The position numbers and the translations under genes were made by a program. The notes beneath the pieces were generated by a model that did no database searches, was not told where the DNA came from, and saw only the letters and a list, made by a program, of their open reading frames with translations. Shown here piece by piece: positions 18,100 through 26,989 of a DNA stretch of 64,000 nt. How positions within the stretch are numbered: position 1 is the first letter of the stretch; each line of letters opens with the position of its first letter. The stretch is from Saccharothrix sp. NRRL B-16314 (lineage in GTDB: Bacteria > Actinomycetota > Actinomycetes > Mycobacteriales > Pseudonocardiaceae), in assembly GCF_000716595.1 (NCBI RefSeq), contig NZ_JNXC01000001.1, positions 310,001 to 374,000 of the forward strand, in the 5' to 3' direction.

Positions 18100-20109
18100 G
18101 TGCTTCACCTTCCACTGCTGCCCAACCACTCCGCCGGTCGCGCGGCCGTCACCTGCAAGTACCGCTGCGGTGACGCGTGCTTCCACGACGTGCCGAACAC
18201 GTCGGACAACCCGTACTTCGGCGACCTGGTCGACCGGCGCACCGCGATCAAGGCCGGCGTGGTCGTCGCGGCCCTCGGCGGCGTGGCGGCCACCGCGGGC
18301 TGCGCCGGCGGCACGGGCGTCGCGGCGGCCGAACCGCACGCCGCCGGGCTGGACTTCGACCCGGTCGCGCCGAACGCGCTCGACGCCGTCGTCATCCCCG
18401 AGGGCTACACCCAGGAAGTCGTGATCCGCTGGGGCGACCCGCTCTTCGCCGACGCGCCGGAGTTCGACTTCGACCACCAGACCGCCGCCGCGCAGGCCCG
18501 CCAGTTCGGCTACAACTGCGACTTCGCCGCGCTGCTGCCGCAGGACGCGGTGGGCCGGACGAACCTGCTGGTGACCAACCACGAGTACACCGGCGAGCCG
18601 TTCATGTTCCGCGGCTACGACCCGGAGAACCCGACGCGCGAGCAGGTCGAGATCGCGTGGGCCGCGCACGGCCTGTCCGTGGTGCAGGTCCAGCAGGCGC
18701 ACAACGGCCGCCTCACCCCGCAGTTCTCCCGCTACAACCGCCGCATCACGGCCACCACGCCGTTCCGGCTCACCGGCCCGGCCGCCGGCTCCGACCTGCT
18801 CAAGACCTCCGCGGACCCGACCGGCACCCTCGTGCTCGGCACGCTGAACAACTGCGCCGGCGGCGTCACCCCGTGGGGCACGATCCTGTCCGGCGAGGAG
18901 AACTTCAACCAGTACTTCGGCAACGCCGAAGCGCTCGCCGACCCGCGCCTGACCCGCTACGGCATCACCGGCACCGCGACCACCCGGAAGTGGGAGCGGT
19001 TCGACGCGCGGTTCGACCTCGCGCAGGAGCCCAACGAGGCCAACCGGTTCGGGTACGTCGTCGAACTCGACCCGACCGACCCCGACTCGACGCCGGTCAA
19101 GCACACCGCGCTGGGCCGCCTCAAGCACGAGTGCGCCAACGTCCGCGTCGCCGACGATGGGCGCGTGGTCGCCTACTCCGGTGACGACGAGCGGTTCGAG
19201 TACATCTACAAGTTCATCTCCACCGGCAAGGTCCGCAAGGGCAACAGCAAGGCCGCCCGCCGGCACAACATGACGTTGCTGGACGACGGCACGCTGTACG
19301 TCGCCAGGTTCACCGGCGACAGCCCGCCCGCCGAGATCGACGGCTCCGGGAAGCTGCCGTCCGACGGCCGTTTCGACGGCGCCGGTGAGTGGGTCGCGCT
19401 CGCCGCCGGCGACCGGTCGTTCGTGCCCGGCATGACGGCCGAGGAGGTCTACGTCTTCACCCGGCTCGCGGCGGACAAGGTCGGCGCGACCAAGATGGAC
19501 CGTCCCGAGGACATCCAGACCCACCCGCACACCGGCGTCGTCTACTGCGCCCTCAGCAACAACGTCGACCGGGGCAAGCCGGGCAAGGAAGGCGCGACCG
19601 AGCCCAACCCGCGGGTGAACAACAAGCACGGGCAGGTGCTGGAGCTCACCGAACGCGGTGGCGACGCCCTCGCGCTCGCGTTCTCCTGGAACCTCATGCT
19701 GGTGTGCGGCGACCCGGCGTCACCGGACACCTACTTCGCCGGCTACGACAAGTCCCGCGTCTCCCCGATCTCCAGCCCGGACAACGTGGCGTTCGACCGG
19801 CACGGGAACCTGTGGATCTCCAGCGACTCGGCCGGCGCGCTCAACGGCTACAACGACGGCCTGTACGCGGTGCCGGTGTCGGGGGCCCGACGCGGTCACC
19901 TGAAGGCGTTCCTCACCGTGCCGCGCGGCGCGGAGACGTGCGGGCCGGTGATCGGCGAACGCGTGATCACGGTGTGCGTGCAGCACCCCGGCGAGGTGGA
20001 CGGCGCGAGCGCGGACAACCCGGCCTCGCACTGGCCGGACGGCGGTGACTCGCAACCGCGCCCGTCGGTGGTCGCGGTCTGGCGGGAAGGGCACCGCATC
20101 GGCGGGTGA
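18100..20109 (+). CDS. phoX: PhoX-family alkaline phosphatase, Tat-exported
   Basis: 669 aa. Start GTG 18100 is ten bases after AGGAGG; TTG 18097 (seven bases) is equally possible. The N-terminus begins with a conserved CKYRCGDAC motif and DNPYFGD, and the export signal follows only after about 45 residues: RRTAIKAGVVVAALGG, a twin-arginine signal ending near a possible lipobox (TAGC). The rest is the PhoX/DUF839 fold: NHEYTGEPFMF, NNCAGGVTPWGTILSGEENF, KWERFD, GRLKHECANV, SGDDERFEYIYKF, DRPEDIQTHP and HPGEVDG. PhoX enzymes are Ca/Fe-dependent extracytoplasmic phosphomonoesterases used in phosphate scavenging. A second copy follows at 20288. Confidence 0.9.
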   Translation: MLHLPLLPNHSAGRAAVTCKYRCGDACFHDVPNTSDNPYFGDLVDRRTAIKAGVVVAALGGVAATAGCAGGTGVAAAEPHAAGLDFDPVAPNALDAVVIPEGYTQEVVIRWGDPLFADAPEFDFDHQTAAAQARQFGYNCDFAALLPQDAVGRTNLLVTNHEYTGEPFMFRGYDPENPTREQVEIAWAAHGLSVVQVQQAHNGRLTPQFSRYNRRITATTPFRLTGPAAGSDLLKTSADPTGTLVLGTLNNCAGGVTPWGTILSGEENFNQYFGNAEALADPRLTRYGITGTATTRKWERFDARFDLAQEPNEANRFGYVVELDPTDPDSTPVKHTALGRLKHECANVRVADDGRVVAYSGDDERFEYIYKFISTGKVRKGNSKAARRHNMTLLDDGTLYVARFTGDSPPAEIDGSGKLPSDGRFDGAGEWVALAAGDRSFVPGMTAEEVYVFTRLAADKVGATKMDRPEDIQTHPHTGVVYCALSNNVDRGKPGKEGATEPNPRVNNKHGQVLELTERGGDALALAFSWNLMLVCGDPASPDTYFAGYDKSRVSPISSPDNVAFDRHGNLWISSDSAGALNGYNDGLYAVPVSGARRGHLKAFLTVPRGAETCGPVIGERVITVCVQHPGEVDGASADNPASHWPDGGDSQPRPSVVAVWREGHRIGG

Positions 20110-20197
20110 CGCCGCACGGCACTTCGGGGTCGCCCAGTGCGATCGACCGACCACACCGCGTGTGAGCAGGCGGTTTCTCCGGACGGACGGTCGAGGT

Positions 20198-20219
20198 GTT
20201 CGCTTCGCGTTCACCTCGA
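20198..20219 (+). promoter_or_regulatory. Candidate PHO box upstream of second phoX
   Basis: GTTCGCTTCGC (20198-20208) and GTTCACCTCGA (20209-20219) are adjacent 11-bp direct repeats. The second contains the GTTCACC core of the Streptomyces PhoP site. They are 69 bases before the start of the second PhoX gene. Stronger match than the site before the first copy. Confidence 0.5.
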
Positions 20220-20287
20220 AGTCCGCTGGTGGAGTACTTGCCCTCTTACGGTCGGCCGGTTCCCACTGAGCTATCTCGGAGGTCCGT

Positions 20288-22369
20288 GTGTCCTCATCCA
20301 CCGATCGGGGCCGTCGCCTGCTGCCCCTGTTGGCCAACCATCCCCTCGGGCGTTCGGCGATCACCTGCAAGAACCGCTGCGGCGACGCGTGCGCGCACGA
20401 GGCGCCCAACACCTCCGGCAACGCCTACTTCGGCGACGTCGTCGGCGAGGTCGTGCGTCGCCGCGGGCTGCTGAAGGCGGGCGCGGTGTTCGCCGTCGCG
20501 GGCGCGGGTGTCGGGCTGGTCGGTGCGGGCAGCGCCGCCGCGAAGCCCAAGCCCGACGCCGACGTCGACCTGGGTGGCGGACGCCGCAAGGACGGCCTCA
20601 ACTTCACCGCCGTCGCGCCCAACACCGAGGACCGGGTCGTCACGCCCGAGGGCTACGAGCAGGACGTCGTGCTGCGCTGGGGCGACCCGGTGCTGCCCGG
20701 CGCGCCGGAGTTCGACTTCGACCGCCAGACCCCGGCGGCGCAGGCGAAGCAGTTCGGCTACAACTGCGACTTCCTCGGCCTGGTGCCGGTCGGCAGGCAC
20801 GACCAGTGGCTGCTCGTGGCCAACCACGAGTACACCAGCGAGGAGTTCCTGTTCCGGAACTGGGACTCCGCCAACCCGACCCGTGAGCAGACCGAGATCG
20901 CGTGGGCCGCGCACGGCGCCTCCGTCGTCCTGGTCGAGCGGGACCGGCGCAGCGGCAACCTGGTGCCCAAGGTGGACCGGCGCTACAACCGGCGGCTGAC
21001 CGCGACCTCGGAGTTCAAGGTCACCGGCCCGGCCGCGGGCTCCGACCTGCTCAAGACCTCCGCGGACCCGACCGGCACGAAGGTGCTCGGCACGCTGAAC
21101 AACTGCGCCGGCGGCGTCACCCCGTGGGGCACGATCCTGTCCGGCGAGGAGAACTTCAACCAGTACTTCGGCAACGCCGGCTCGGTCACCGACCCGGCGA
21201 CCCAGGCGCGGCTGGCCCGGTACGGCCTGCGCGGCGCGGCGTCCGAGCGCAAGTGGGAGCGGTTCGACAAGCGCTTCGACGTGGCGCAGGAGCCCAACGA
21301 GGTCAACCGGTTCGGCTGGGTCGTCGAGATCGACCCGCTCGACCCGACCTCGACGCCGGTCAAGCACACCGCGCTCGGCCGCTTCAAGCACGAGGGCGCG
21401 AACGTCATCATCGCCGAGGACGGCCGCGTGGTCGCGTACATGGGCGACGACGAGCGCTTCGACTACATGTACAAGTTCGTGTCCGACGAGAAGTTCAAGC
21501 CGGGCAACAGCAAGCACGCGCGTGAGCACAACAGGAAGCTGCTGGACAGCGGCACGCTGTACGTCGCCAAGTTCCTCGGCGACAGCCCGGTCGCCGAGAT
21601 CGACGGCACCGGCAAGCTGCCCGCCGACGGCGAGTTCGACGGCACCGGCGAGTGGATCCCGCTGGCGAGCGGCAACCGGTCGTTCGTGCCCGGCTTCACC
21701 GCCGAAGAGGTCTACGTCTTCACGCGGCTCGCGGCGGACGCGGTCGGCCCGACCAAGATGGACCGCCCCGAGGACGTCGAGCCGAACCCGCGCAACCGCC
21801 GGGTGTACGCGGCGCTGACCAACAACACCGACCGCGGCAAGGCGGGCAAGGAAGGCGCCACCGAGCCGAACCCGCGCCTCAACAACCGGCACGGGCACGT
21901 GCTGGAGCTGGAGGAGCGCCGCGGCGACAACACCGCCACGACGTTCTCCTGGAAGCTGATGCTGGTGTGCGGCGACCCGACGTCGCCTGACACGTACTTC
22001 GGCGGCTACGACAAGACCCAGGTCTCGCCGATCTCGTGCCCGGACAACGTCGCGTTCGACTCGCAGGGCAACCTGTGGATCTCCACCGACGGCAACGCGC
22101 TGAAGTCCAACGACGGCCTGTTCGCGGTGCCGGTCGAGGGCCCGTACCGCGGCCGGGTGAAGCAGTTCCTCACCGTGCCGAAGGGCGCCGAGACCTGCGG
22201 CCCGGTCATCGAGGACGACTTCGTGCTGGTGGCCGTGCAGCACCCGGGTGAGATCGACGGCGCGTCGGCGCAGAACCCGCTGTCGCACTGGCCGGACGGC
22301 GGCACCTCCCAGCCGCGCCCGTCCGTCGTCGCGGTGTGGAAGAAGGACAAGGGCCGCATCTGCGGCTGA
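20288..22369 (+). CDS. phoX: PhoX-family alkaline phosphatase, second tandem copy
   Basis: 693 aa from GTG 20288, GGAGGT just upstream. It carries the same N-terminal block as its neighbour (CKNRCGDAC, then AYFGD) followed by a twin-arginine signal, RRRGLLKAGAVFAVAGAG with SAAA cleavage, here without a lipobox Cys. The catalytic domain keeps NHEYTSEEFLF, NNCAGGVTPWGTILSGEENF, GRFKHEGANV and GDDERFDYMYKF. Most of the length is collinear with the first copy, so this is an old tandem duplication. The two differ in likely anchoring: possibly lipid-anchored for the first, released for the second. Confidence 0.9.
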   Translation: MSSSTDRGRRLLPLLANHPLGRSAITCKNRCGDACAHEAPNTSGNAYFGDVVGEVVRRRGLLKAGAVFAVAGAGVGLVGAGSAAAKPKPDADVDLGGGRRKDGLNFTAVAPNTEDRVVTPEGYEQDVVLRWGDPVLPGAPEFDFDRQTPAAQAKQFGYNCDFLGLVPVGRHDQWLLVANHEYTSEEFLFRNWDSANPTREQTEIAWAAHGASVVLVERDRRSGNLVPKVDRRYNRRLTATSEFKVTGPAAGSDLLKTSADPTGTKVLGTLNNCAGGVTPWGTILSGEENFNQYFGNAGSVTDPATQARLARYGLRGAASERKWERFDKRFDVAQEPNEVNRFGWVVEIDPLDPTSTPVKHTALGRFKHEGANVIIAEDGRVVAYMGDDERFDYMYKFVSDEKFKPGNSKHAREHNRKLLDSGTLYVAKFLGDSPVAEIDGTGKLPADGEFDGTGEWIPLASGNRSFVPGFTAEEVYVFTRLAADAVGPTKMDRPEDVEPNPRNRRVYAALTNNTDRGKAGKEGATEPNPRLNNRHGHVLELEERRGDNTATTFSWKLMLVCGDPTSPDTYFGGYDKTQVSPISCPDNVAFDSQGNLWISTDGNALKSNDGLFAVPVEGPYRGRVKQFLTVPKGAETCGPVIEDDFVLVAVQHPGEIDGASAQNPLSHWPDGGTSQPRPSVVAVWKKDKGRICG

Positions 22370-22379
22370 CCCCCGAGGA

Positions 22380-22409
22380 GGAGGGCTCGCGCCCGTGCCC
22401 GAGCCCTCC
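22380..22409 (+). terminator. Hairpin after second phoX
   Basis: GGAGGGCTCG (22380-22389) pairs with CGAGCCCTCC (22400-22409) across a 10-base loop, eleven bases after the stop codon. No U-tract; the 22-bp repeat array begins a few bases later. Confidence 0.6.
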
Positions 22410-22414
22410 CCCCT

Positions 22415-22535
22415 CGTGAGTCCTACATCCAGGACCCGTGAGTCCTACGTTCAGGCCCCGTGAGTCCTACGTTCAGGACACCTGAGTTCAACGCTCAGAA
22501 CGCGTGAGTTGAACGCTCGGCACGCCGCGAGTCCT
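22415..22535. repeat. 22-bp tandem repeat array, five to six units
   Basis: Units start at 22415, 22437, 22459, 22481 and 22503, with a degenerate sixth near 22526. The first three share the core GTGAGTCCTAC; the later ones drift to CTGAGTTCAACGCTC. Within a unit, GTCCT and AGGAC are complementary around a 6-base spacer, and in unit four the arms change together to GTTC/GAAC. Starts 45 bases after the phoX stop. The same family recurs at 35835-35900. Confidence 0.85.
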
Positions 22536-22574
22536 CCGGTGCGCCACGTCGAACCCGCCGGTTAGGGTCGTTCC

Positions 22575-23255
22575 ATGACCCGACCCGTTGCCCTGATCAC
22601 CGGTGCGTCACGCGGCATCGGTGCGGCTGTCGCCCGTGTCCTCGCCCCGACGCACGACCTGCTCCTCGGCGGTCGGGACGAAACGGCGTTGGCCGGACTG
22701 GCCGGGTCACTGGAGTCCGCCCGCCCCTGGCCGGTGGAGCTGACCGACCCCGACGCCCTGGCCACCGCCACCGCCGGCCTCACCCGCCTGGACGTCCTCG
22801 TGCACAGCGCGGGCATCGCGGAACTCGGCACGATCGCCGACACGACCGCCGACGTCTGGCGCCGGACGTTCGACCTGAACGTCGTCGCGGTCGCCGAACT
22901 CACCCGGCTGGCACTGCCGCTCCTGCGCGCCGCCCGCGGCCACGTGATCCTGATCAACTCCGGCGCCGGGCTGCGCGCCAACCCGAACTGGGGCGCGTAC
23001 GCGGCGAGCAAGTTCGCCCTGCGCGCCTTCGGTGACGTCCTGCGCGCCGAAGAGGAAGACCTCCGCGTCACGTCCGTCCACCCCGGACGCGTGGACACCG
23101 ACATGCAGCGAGGAGTCCGCGAGCAGGAGAGCGGCGACTACCAGCCGCACCTCTACCTGCACGCGGACTCCGTCGCCCACGCCGTGGCCACCGCCGTCAA
23201 CGCGACCGACGACGCCCACGTCACCGAGATCGTCGTCCGACCCCGGCCCCGCTAG
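22575..23255 (+). CDS. Short-chain dehydrogenase/reductase
   Basis: 226 aa classical SDR, Rossmann fold, NAD(P)-dependent. TGASRGIG cofactor loop at about 10-17, HSAG in place of NNAG, INSGAG with the catalytic Ser, YAASK with the catalytic Tyr and Lys, then HPGRVDTDM. Substrate unknown. Its TAG stop shares CTAG with the stop of the convergent next gene. Start ATG 22575 lies about 40 bases after the 22-bp repeat array, so the promoter must be in or near the repeats. Confidence 0.9.
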   Translation: MTRPVALITGASRGIGAAVARVLAPTHDLLLGGRDETALAGLAGSLESARPWPVELTDPDALATATAGLTRLDVLVHSAGIAELGTIADTTADVWRRTFDLNVVAVAELTRLALPLLRAARGHVILINSGAGLRANPNWGAYAASKFALRAFGDVLRAEEEDLRVTSVHPGRVDTDMQRGVREQESGDYQPHLYLHADSVAHAVATAVNATDDAHVTEIVVRPRPR

Positions 23256-23833
23256 CTCACGAAGGTGAACGCCCGGTCGGTCGCCAACAGCGCCAACTGC
23301 CGGTTCGACACCACCGACGAGTAGCCGGTCGACACGTACACGACCTCGCCGTTCGGCCGGTAGCTGTACGCGGTGCGCGAACCCCACTCACCGGTGTGCT
23401 CGGTGAACAGCACCAGGCCGCCGTCCGCCGTCCGCACCGAACCGGTGCACGTCGACATCTCGCACATCCCCGCCGGAGCGGTGGTGAAGAAGCCCGGCGC
23501 GTGGATCTGGATGAAGAACCCGGTCGCACCGCGAGGCGTGGTGAAGCGGACGTTGTTGTTCACGTACTGCTGCCCGTCGAACAGCCCTGCCGCCTCATGC
23601 CCCCACGTGCCGGTCAGCACGTCCGAAGCGCCGCGCACCACCTGGGGCACCAACTCCACCTCACGCGCGTCGAACCCGGCCGTGCGGACCTCCAACTGCG
23701 CCACCGTCTCGTGCACCGGCGTGATGTCGGCCGGCGGCCACGTGAACTCCGCCGACTCCGCGGCGACCGCCGAGCCACCGAAACCCACCAGCGAAGCCGC
23801 CACCAACACGGCGGTGAACGTCCTGCGAATCAT
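23252..23833 (-). CDS. Secreted protein of unknown function
   Basis: 193 aa from ATG 23833 (GTG 23836 is directly in front); GAGGGG upstream. Signal peptide MIRRTFTAVLVAASLVGFGG, cleavage near AVAA. The mature part has one close Cys pair (MCEMSTC, likely a disulphide) and blocks NNNVRFTTPRGATGFF and GEWGSRTAYSYRPNGEVVYV, which look like beta strands. No family recognised. Ends tail to tail with the SDR gene on a shared CTAG. Confidence 0.75.
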   Translation of the reverse strand: MIRRTFTAVLVAASLVGFGGSAVAAESAEFTWPPADITPVHETVAQLEVRTAGFDAREVELVPQVVRGASDVLTGTWGHEAAGLFDGQQYVNNNVRFTTPRGATGFFIQIHAPGFFTTAPAGMCEMSTCTGSVRTADGGLVLFTEHTGEWGSRTAYSYRPNGEVVYVSTGYSSVVSNRQLALLATDRAFTFVS

Positions 23834-23898
23834 CACGAATCCCCTCAGTGCTCGGAACCATCCACTGGTGGAAACGCACTGGGGGCGAGATCCGTTGC

Positions 23899-25200
23899 CT
23901 ACCGGAGCCGAGCGGCTACGGTGCGCACAGCGGCCTGCGCCTCACGCCGGTCCACGTTGGTCGTCTCGCCGTCCGCCACGACCTGCTTGCCGGCCACCCA
24001 CACGTCCTTGACCCGCCGCGTCCCCGACGCCCACACCAGGTTCGCCAGCACCTGCTCGTCCGGCGCGTCCAAGCCCGTCGCGAACGCCGGGTCGTCCACG
24101 TCCACGTGCACGACGTCACCCCACCGGCCGGGTTCCAGCGCACCGAGGTCGTTCCGGCCCAACGCCGCCGCCCCACCGCGCGTGGCCAGCAGCAACGCGT
24201 CCGCCGCACGCATCGCCGTCGCGTCCTGCGACGTCACCCGCGCCAGCAGCGCCGCCAACCTGGCCTCCTCGAACAGGTCCAGGTCGTCGTTGGACGCCGG
24301 ACCGTCCGTGCCCAACCCGACCGGCACACCGGCGTCGAGGTACGACCGCAGCGGCGCGATGCCGGACGCCAGCTTGGTGTTCGAGCCGGGGCAGTGCGCG
24401 ATCCCGACCTGGTGCTTGGCGTAGATCTGCACGTCCTCGGGCGACAGGTGCACGGAATGCGCCGACAACACCCGCCCGCCGAGCACGCCGGCCTGCTCCA
24501 GCAACCGCGGCACGGAGCCGTGCGACGCGCGCTGCGCCACGTCCTCCTCCACCGACTCGGCGACGTGGACCTGCAACAACGCCCCGCGTTCACGGGCCTC
24601 GCCGGCGATCTCGCCCAGCGCCTCCGGCGTGAGGATGTACGCCGAGTGCGGCCCGTAGCTCAGCTCGATCCGCTCGTCCGGCCCGAACCGAAGGCCGTCC
24701 GCGTCGATCCACCGGGTGATCTCGTCGGTCATCGGCCGCCACGGCATCCCCGGCAGATCCATGATCGCCGCGCCGAACAGCACCCGCGAGCCGGCCGCCA
24801 GCACCGCGTCGGCCAGCTGCTCACCGTGGAAGTACATCTCGGCGCTGGTGGTCACGCCGTTGCGCAGCATCTCCACCGCGCCGAGCAGCATGCCGACCCG
24901 GATGTCCTCGGGCTTCATCTTCGCCTCGGCCGGCCACATCGCCTCCTGCAGCCAGCGCATCAGCGGCAGGTCACCGCCCATGCCGCGCAACAGCACCATC
25001 GGGCTGTGCGCGTGGGTGTTCACCAGACCGGGCAGCAGGATTCCGCTCAACCGGCGGACTTCACCGGTGAACTCCGGGGCGTCGGCCTCCGAGCCGACGT
25101 ACGCGACCCGACCGTCGACGACGTCGACCACGGCGTCGCGGAGAACGGTGCAGGCGGGATCGCAGGGCAGGACGACGGGGGCGTGCAGACGCAGTGACAT
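23899..25200 (-). CDS. Amidohydrolase, MTA/SAH or 8-oxoguanine deaminase-like
   Basis: 433 aa from ATG 25200 (AGGAT upstream; the frame is open for 228 codons further up, unsupported). Metal-dependent amidohydrolase of the cytosine/adenosine-deaminase type: NTHAHSP (about 62), HVAES (about 212), HSVHLSPED (about 245) and LGTDGPAS (about 297) supply the metal-binding His and Asp residues. VLLRGMGGDLPLMRWLQ fits 5-methylthioadenosine/S-adenosylhomocysteine deaminases. Deaminates a purine-type substrate in the cytosol; the precise substrate is not decided by these motifs. Confidence 0.85.
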   Translation of the reverse strand: MSLRLHAPVVLPCDPACTVLRDAVVDVVDGRVAYVGSEADAPEFTGEVRRLSGILLPGLVNTHAHSPMVLLRGMGGDLPLMRWLQEAMWPAEAKMKPEDIRVGMLLGAVEMLRNGVTTSAEMYFHGEQLADAVLAAGSRVLFGAAIMDLPGMPWRPMTDEITRWIDADGLRFGPDERIELSYGPHSAYILTPEALGEIAGEARERGALLQVHVAESVEEDVAQRASHGSVPRLLEQAGVLGGRVLSAHSVHLSPEDVQIYAKHQVGIAHCPGSNTKLASGIAPLRSYLDAGVPVGLGTDGPASNDDLDLFEEARLAALLARVTSQDATAMRAADALLLATRGGAAALGRNDLGALEPGRWGDVVHVDVDDPAFATGLDAPDEQVLANLVWASGTRRVKDVWVAGKQVVADGETTNVDRREAQAAVRTVAARLR

Positions 25201-25371
25201 GACGACGATCCTGCCGCACCCGATCGAGCGACACACGACGTGGCGGCGCGCGGCACACCGTAACCCGAACAGTGGGTTTGACCGTTTTGGACGGTGTCGG
25301 CCGCCGGACGGACGTAGCCTCCGAAACGTTGGGTGAGGTGGTGGTCCCGCTGATCCGGCGAAGGAGTGGCA

Positions 25372-26880
25372 GTGGCTCGTGTCGGTGGAAGTGACGGTGA
25401 GTCCGGCGCGCGGCGCGGTCGGGAACGGCCCGCGGTGACGATCCTCCGTTCGGAGGCCGATTTCACCGACCCGGACCTGTCCCGGGAACGTCGTTGGCTG
25501 GGGTTGTTCCTGCTGGTGCACCTCGTCGACGAGCACGGCCGGATGGGTTCCGCGTACCGGCGGGTCCTCCGGCGTGCGGCGAGGGTTCCCGGGCACTGGG
25601 CCGAAGGCCTGTCGCTCGCCGCGGTGCGGGCCGACGTCACGCGCTGGATCGGTGTGGAGGCCCGGGCGGACAGCCTGCCGCCGTGGGACCGGATCGCCGA
25701 CCTGATCAACGACGCCGTGCACCCGCGGCGCGCGCTGGAAGTGCTGGCGACGGCCCGCTACCTGCACTGCCTCGCAGCCGGCGTGGAGAACGACGCCGAA
25801 CTCCACCGTCCGAAGTGGTTGGAGGCCGGGATGGACGACATCACCACGACGATGATCGGCGGGCCGGGCTGGGCGCGGAAGCACGGCTTGCCCGAGACCG
25901 ACGCCGAAACCCCGGTGCCCGAACCCCGCCTACCGGCACCCGAACCGAACCCGGAACCGGAACCGAACCCGGAACCGCCGACCCTCGATCCCGCAGCCCT
26001 CGATCCCGCAGCCCTGAAGCCCGCAGCGCCGATGTCCCCAGCGCTCAAGCCTGCTGCACCCGAGCCCGCAACGCTCAAGCCGGCAGCGCTCAAGTCTGCT
26101 GCACCCAAGCCCGCAGCCCTCAAGCCCGCAGCGCTCGATTCTGCTGCACCCGAGCCTGCGGCACCCGCTCCGTCAACGCTCAGGTCCGCGGCGGCAAGTC
26201 CCTCGGCGCCGACGCTCTCGGCACCGACCCCGTTGGCGGTCAAGTTCTCGAACCCCGATCCTTCGACCCCCGATCCCTCGGCGCCCAAGCCTCCCTCGCC
26301 CAAGCCTCCAGCGCCCCGACCGCCGGTGCCCCGGCCACCGACACCCAAACCACCCACGCCCAAGCCCCCCGAACCCAAGCCGCCGGTGCCCCGGCCACCG
26401 ACGTCGCAGCGACCAAAACCCCGAAAGCCGGAGGCCCGGAAGCAGGAAACCCGCAAGCCGGAAGACCGGACGCCGACATCACCACGGCCGAAGGCACGGC
26501 GCCCGAAGGCCCAGCCGCCCGGTCCACAAGGGACGGAGAACGGCGAGCGGCACGCGTACCAGCTCCTGTGGACGGTGGTCCGGGTCCACCGCGAAGCGCA
26601 GACGCGGATCGCCGAGCTGGAGCACCAGGTGGAGCAGTTGCGCGAGCAAAACCTCAGGCTGTCCGCCACCGCCACCGCCACCGCCACCGCAGCCACAACC
26701 ACCACTACCGCCGCCGACCACCGGGACGACCACCCGGACGACCGCGCGGACGACCACCGCCCCACCATCCCCGACCAGGCTCGACGAACGCGTCCGGACA
26801 GGCCGGTCGCGGATCGCCACCTGGCCTTGGACGACCCGCCGAAGCCCTTCACCTACCCGCTGCCGGCGGAACTCCCCTGA
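25372..26880 (+). CDS. Pro/Ala-rich protein with C-terminal coiled coil, unknown function
   Basis: 502 aa. I chose GTG 25372, five bases after AAGGAG; GTG 25366 is in frame. Residues 1 to about 160 form a compact, probably helical domain (RRWLGLFLLVHLVDEHG, PPWDRIADLINDAVHP). About 180-390 are low complexity: repeats of LKPAA/LDPAA type, then KPP/RPP runs. About 400-440 is a short coiled coil (RIAELEHQVEQLREQNLRL). The end has an Ala-Thr run and an Asp/His/Arg stretch (DDHPDDRADDHRP). No enzyme motif. It may be a scaffold or DNA-associated protein, but no family was recognised. Confidence 0.8.
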   Translation: MARVGGSDGESGARRGRERPAVTILRSEADFTDPDLSRERRWLGLFLLVHLVDEHGRMGSAYRRVLRRAARVPGHWAEGLSLAAVRADVTRWIGVEARADSLPPWDRIADLINDAVHPRRALEVLATARYLHCLAAGVENDAELHRPKWLEAGMDDITTTMIGGPGWARKHGLPETDAETPVPEPRLPAPEPNPEPEPNPEPPTLDPAALDPAALKPAAPMSPALKPAAPEPATLKPAALKSAAPKPAALKPAALDSAAPEPAAPAPSTLRSAAASPSAPTLSAPTPLAVKFSNPDPSTPDPSAPKPPSPKPPAPRPPVPRPPTPKPPTPKPPEPKPPVPRPPTSQRPKPRKPEARKQETRKPEDRTPTSPRPKARRPKAQPPGPQGTENGERHAYQLLWTVVRVHREAQTRIAELEHQVEQLREQNLRLSATATATATAATTTTTAADHRDDHPDDRADDHRPTIPDQARRTRPDRPVADRHLALDDPPKPFTYPLPAELP

Positions 26881-26895
26881 CCCGACGGCACGCCC

Positions 26896-26973
26896 GACCC
26901 TGACCGCACCGACCCTGACCGCACCGACCCTGACCGCACCGACCCCGACGGCACAGACGGCACAGACGGCACC
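26896..26973. repeat. 15-bp and 9-bp tandem repeats
   Basis: GACCCTGACCGCACC occurs three times head to tail (26896-26940), then a diverged copy, then GACGGCACA-type 9-bp units to 26973. They fill the gap between the convergent coiled-coil gene and histidine kinase gene. No hairpin is evident. Confidence 0.8.
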
Positions 26974-26989
26974 GATCCCCGACTACGAG

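Noticed and set aside
22415..22535. CRISPR array
   Set aside because: Units are contiguous with no unique spacers, only 22 bp long, and no cas genes are near.
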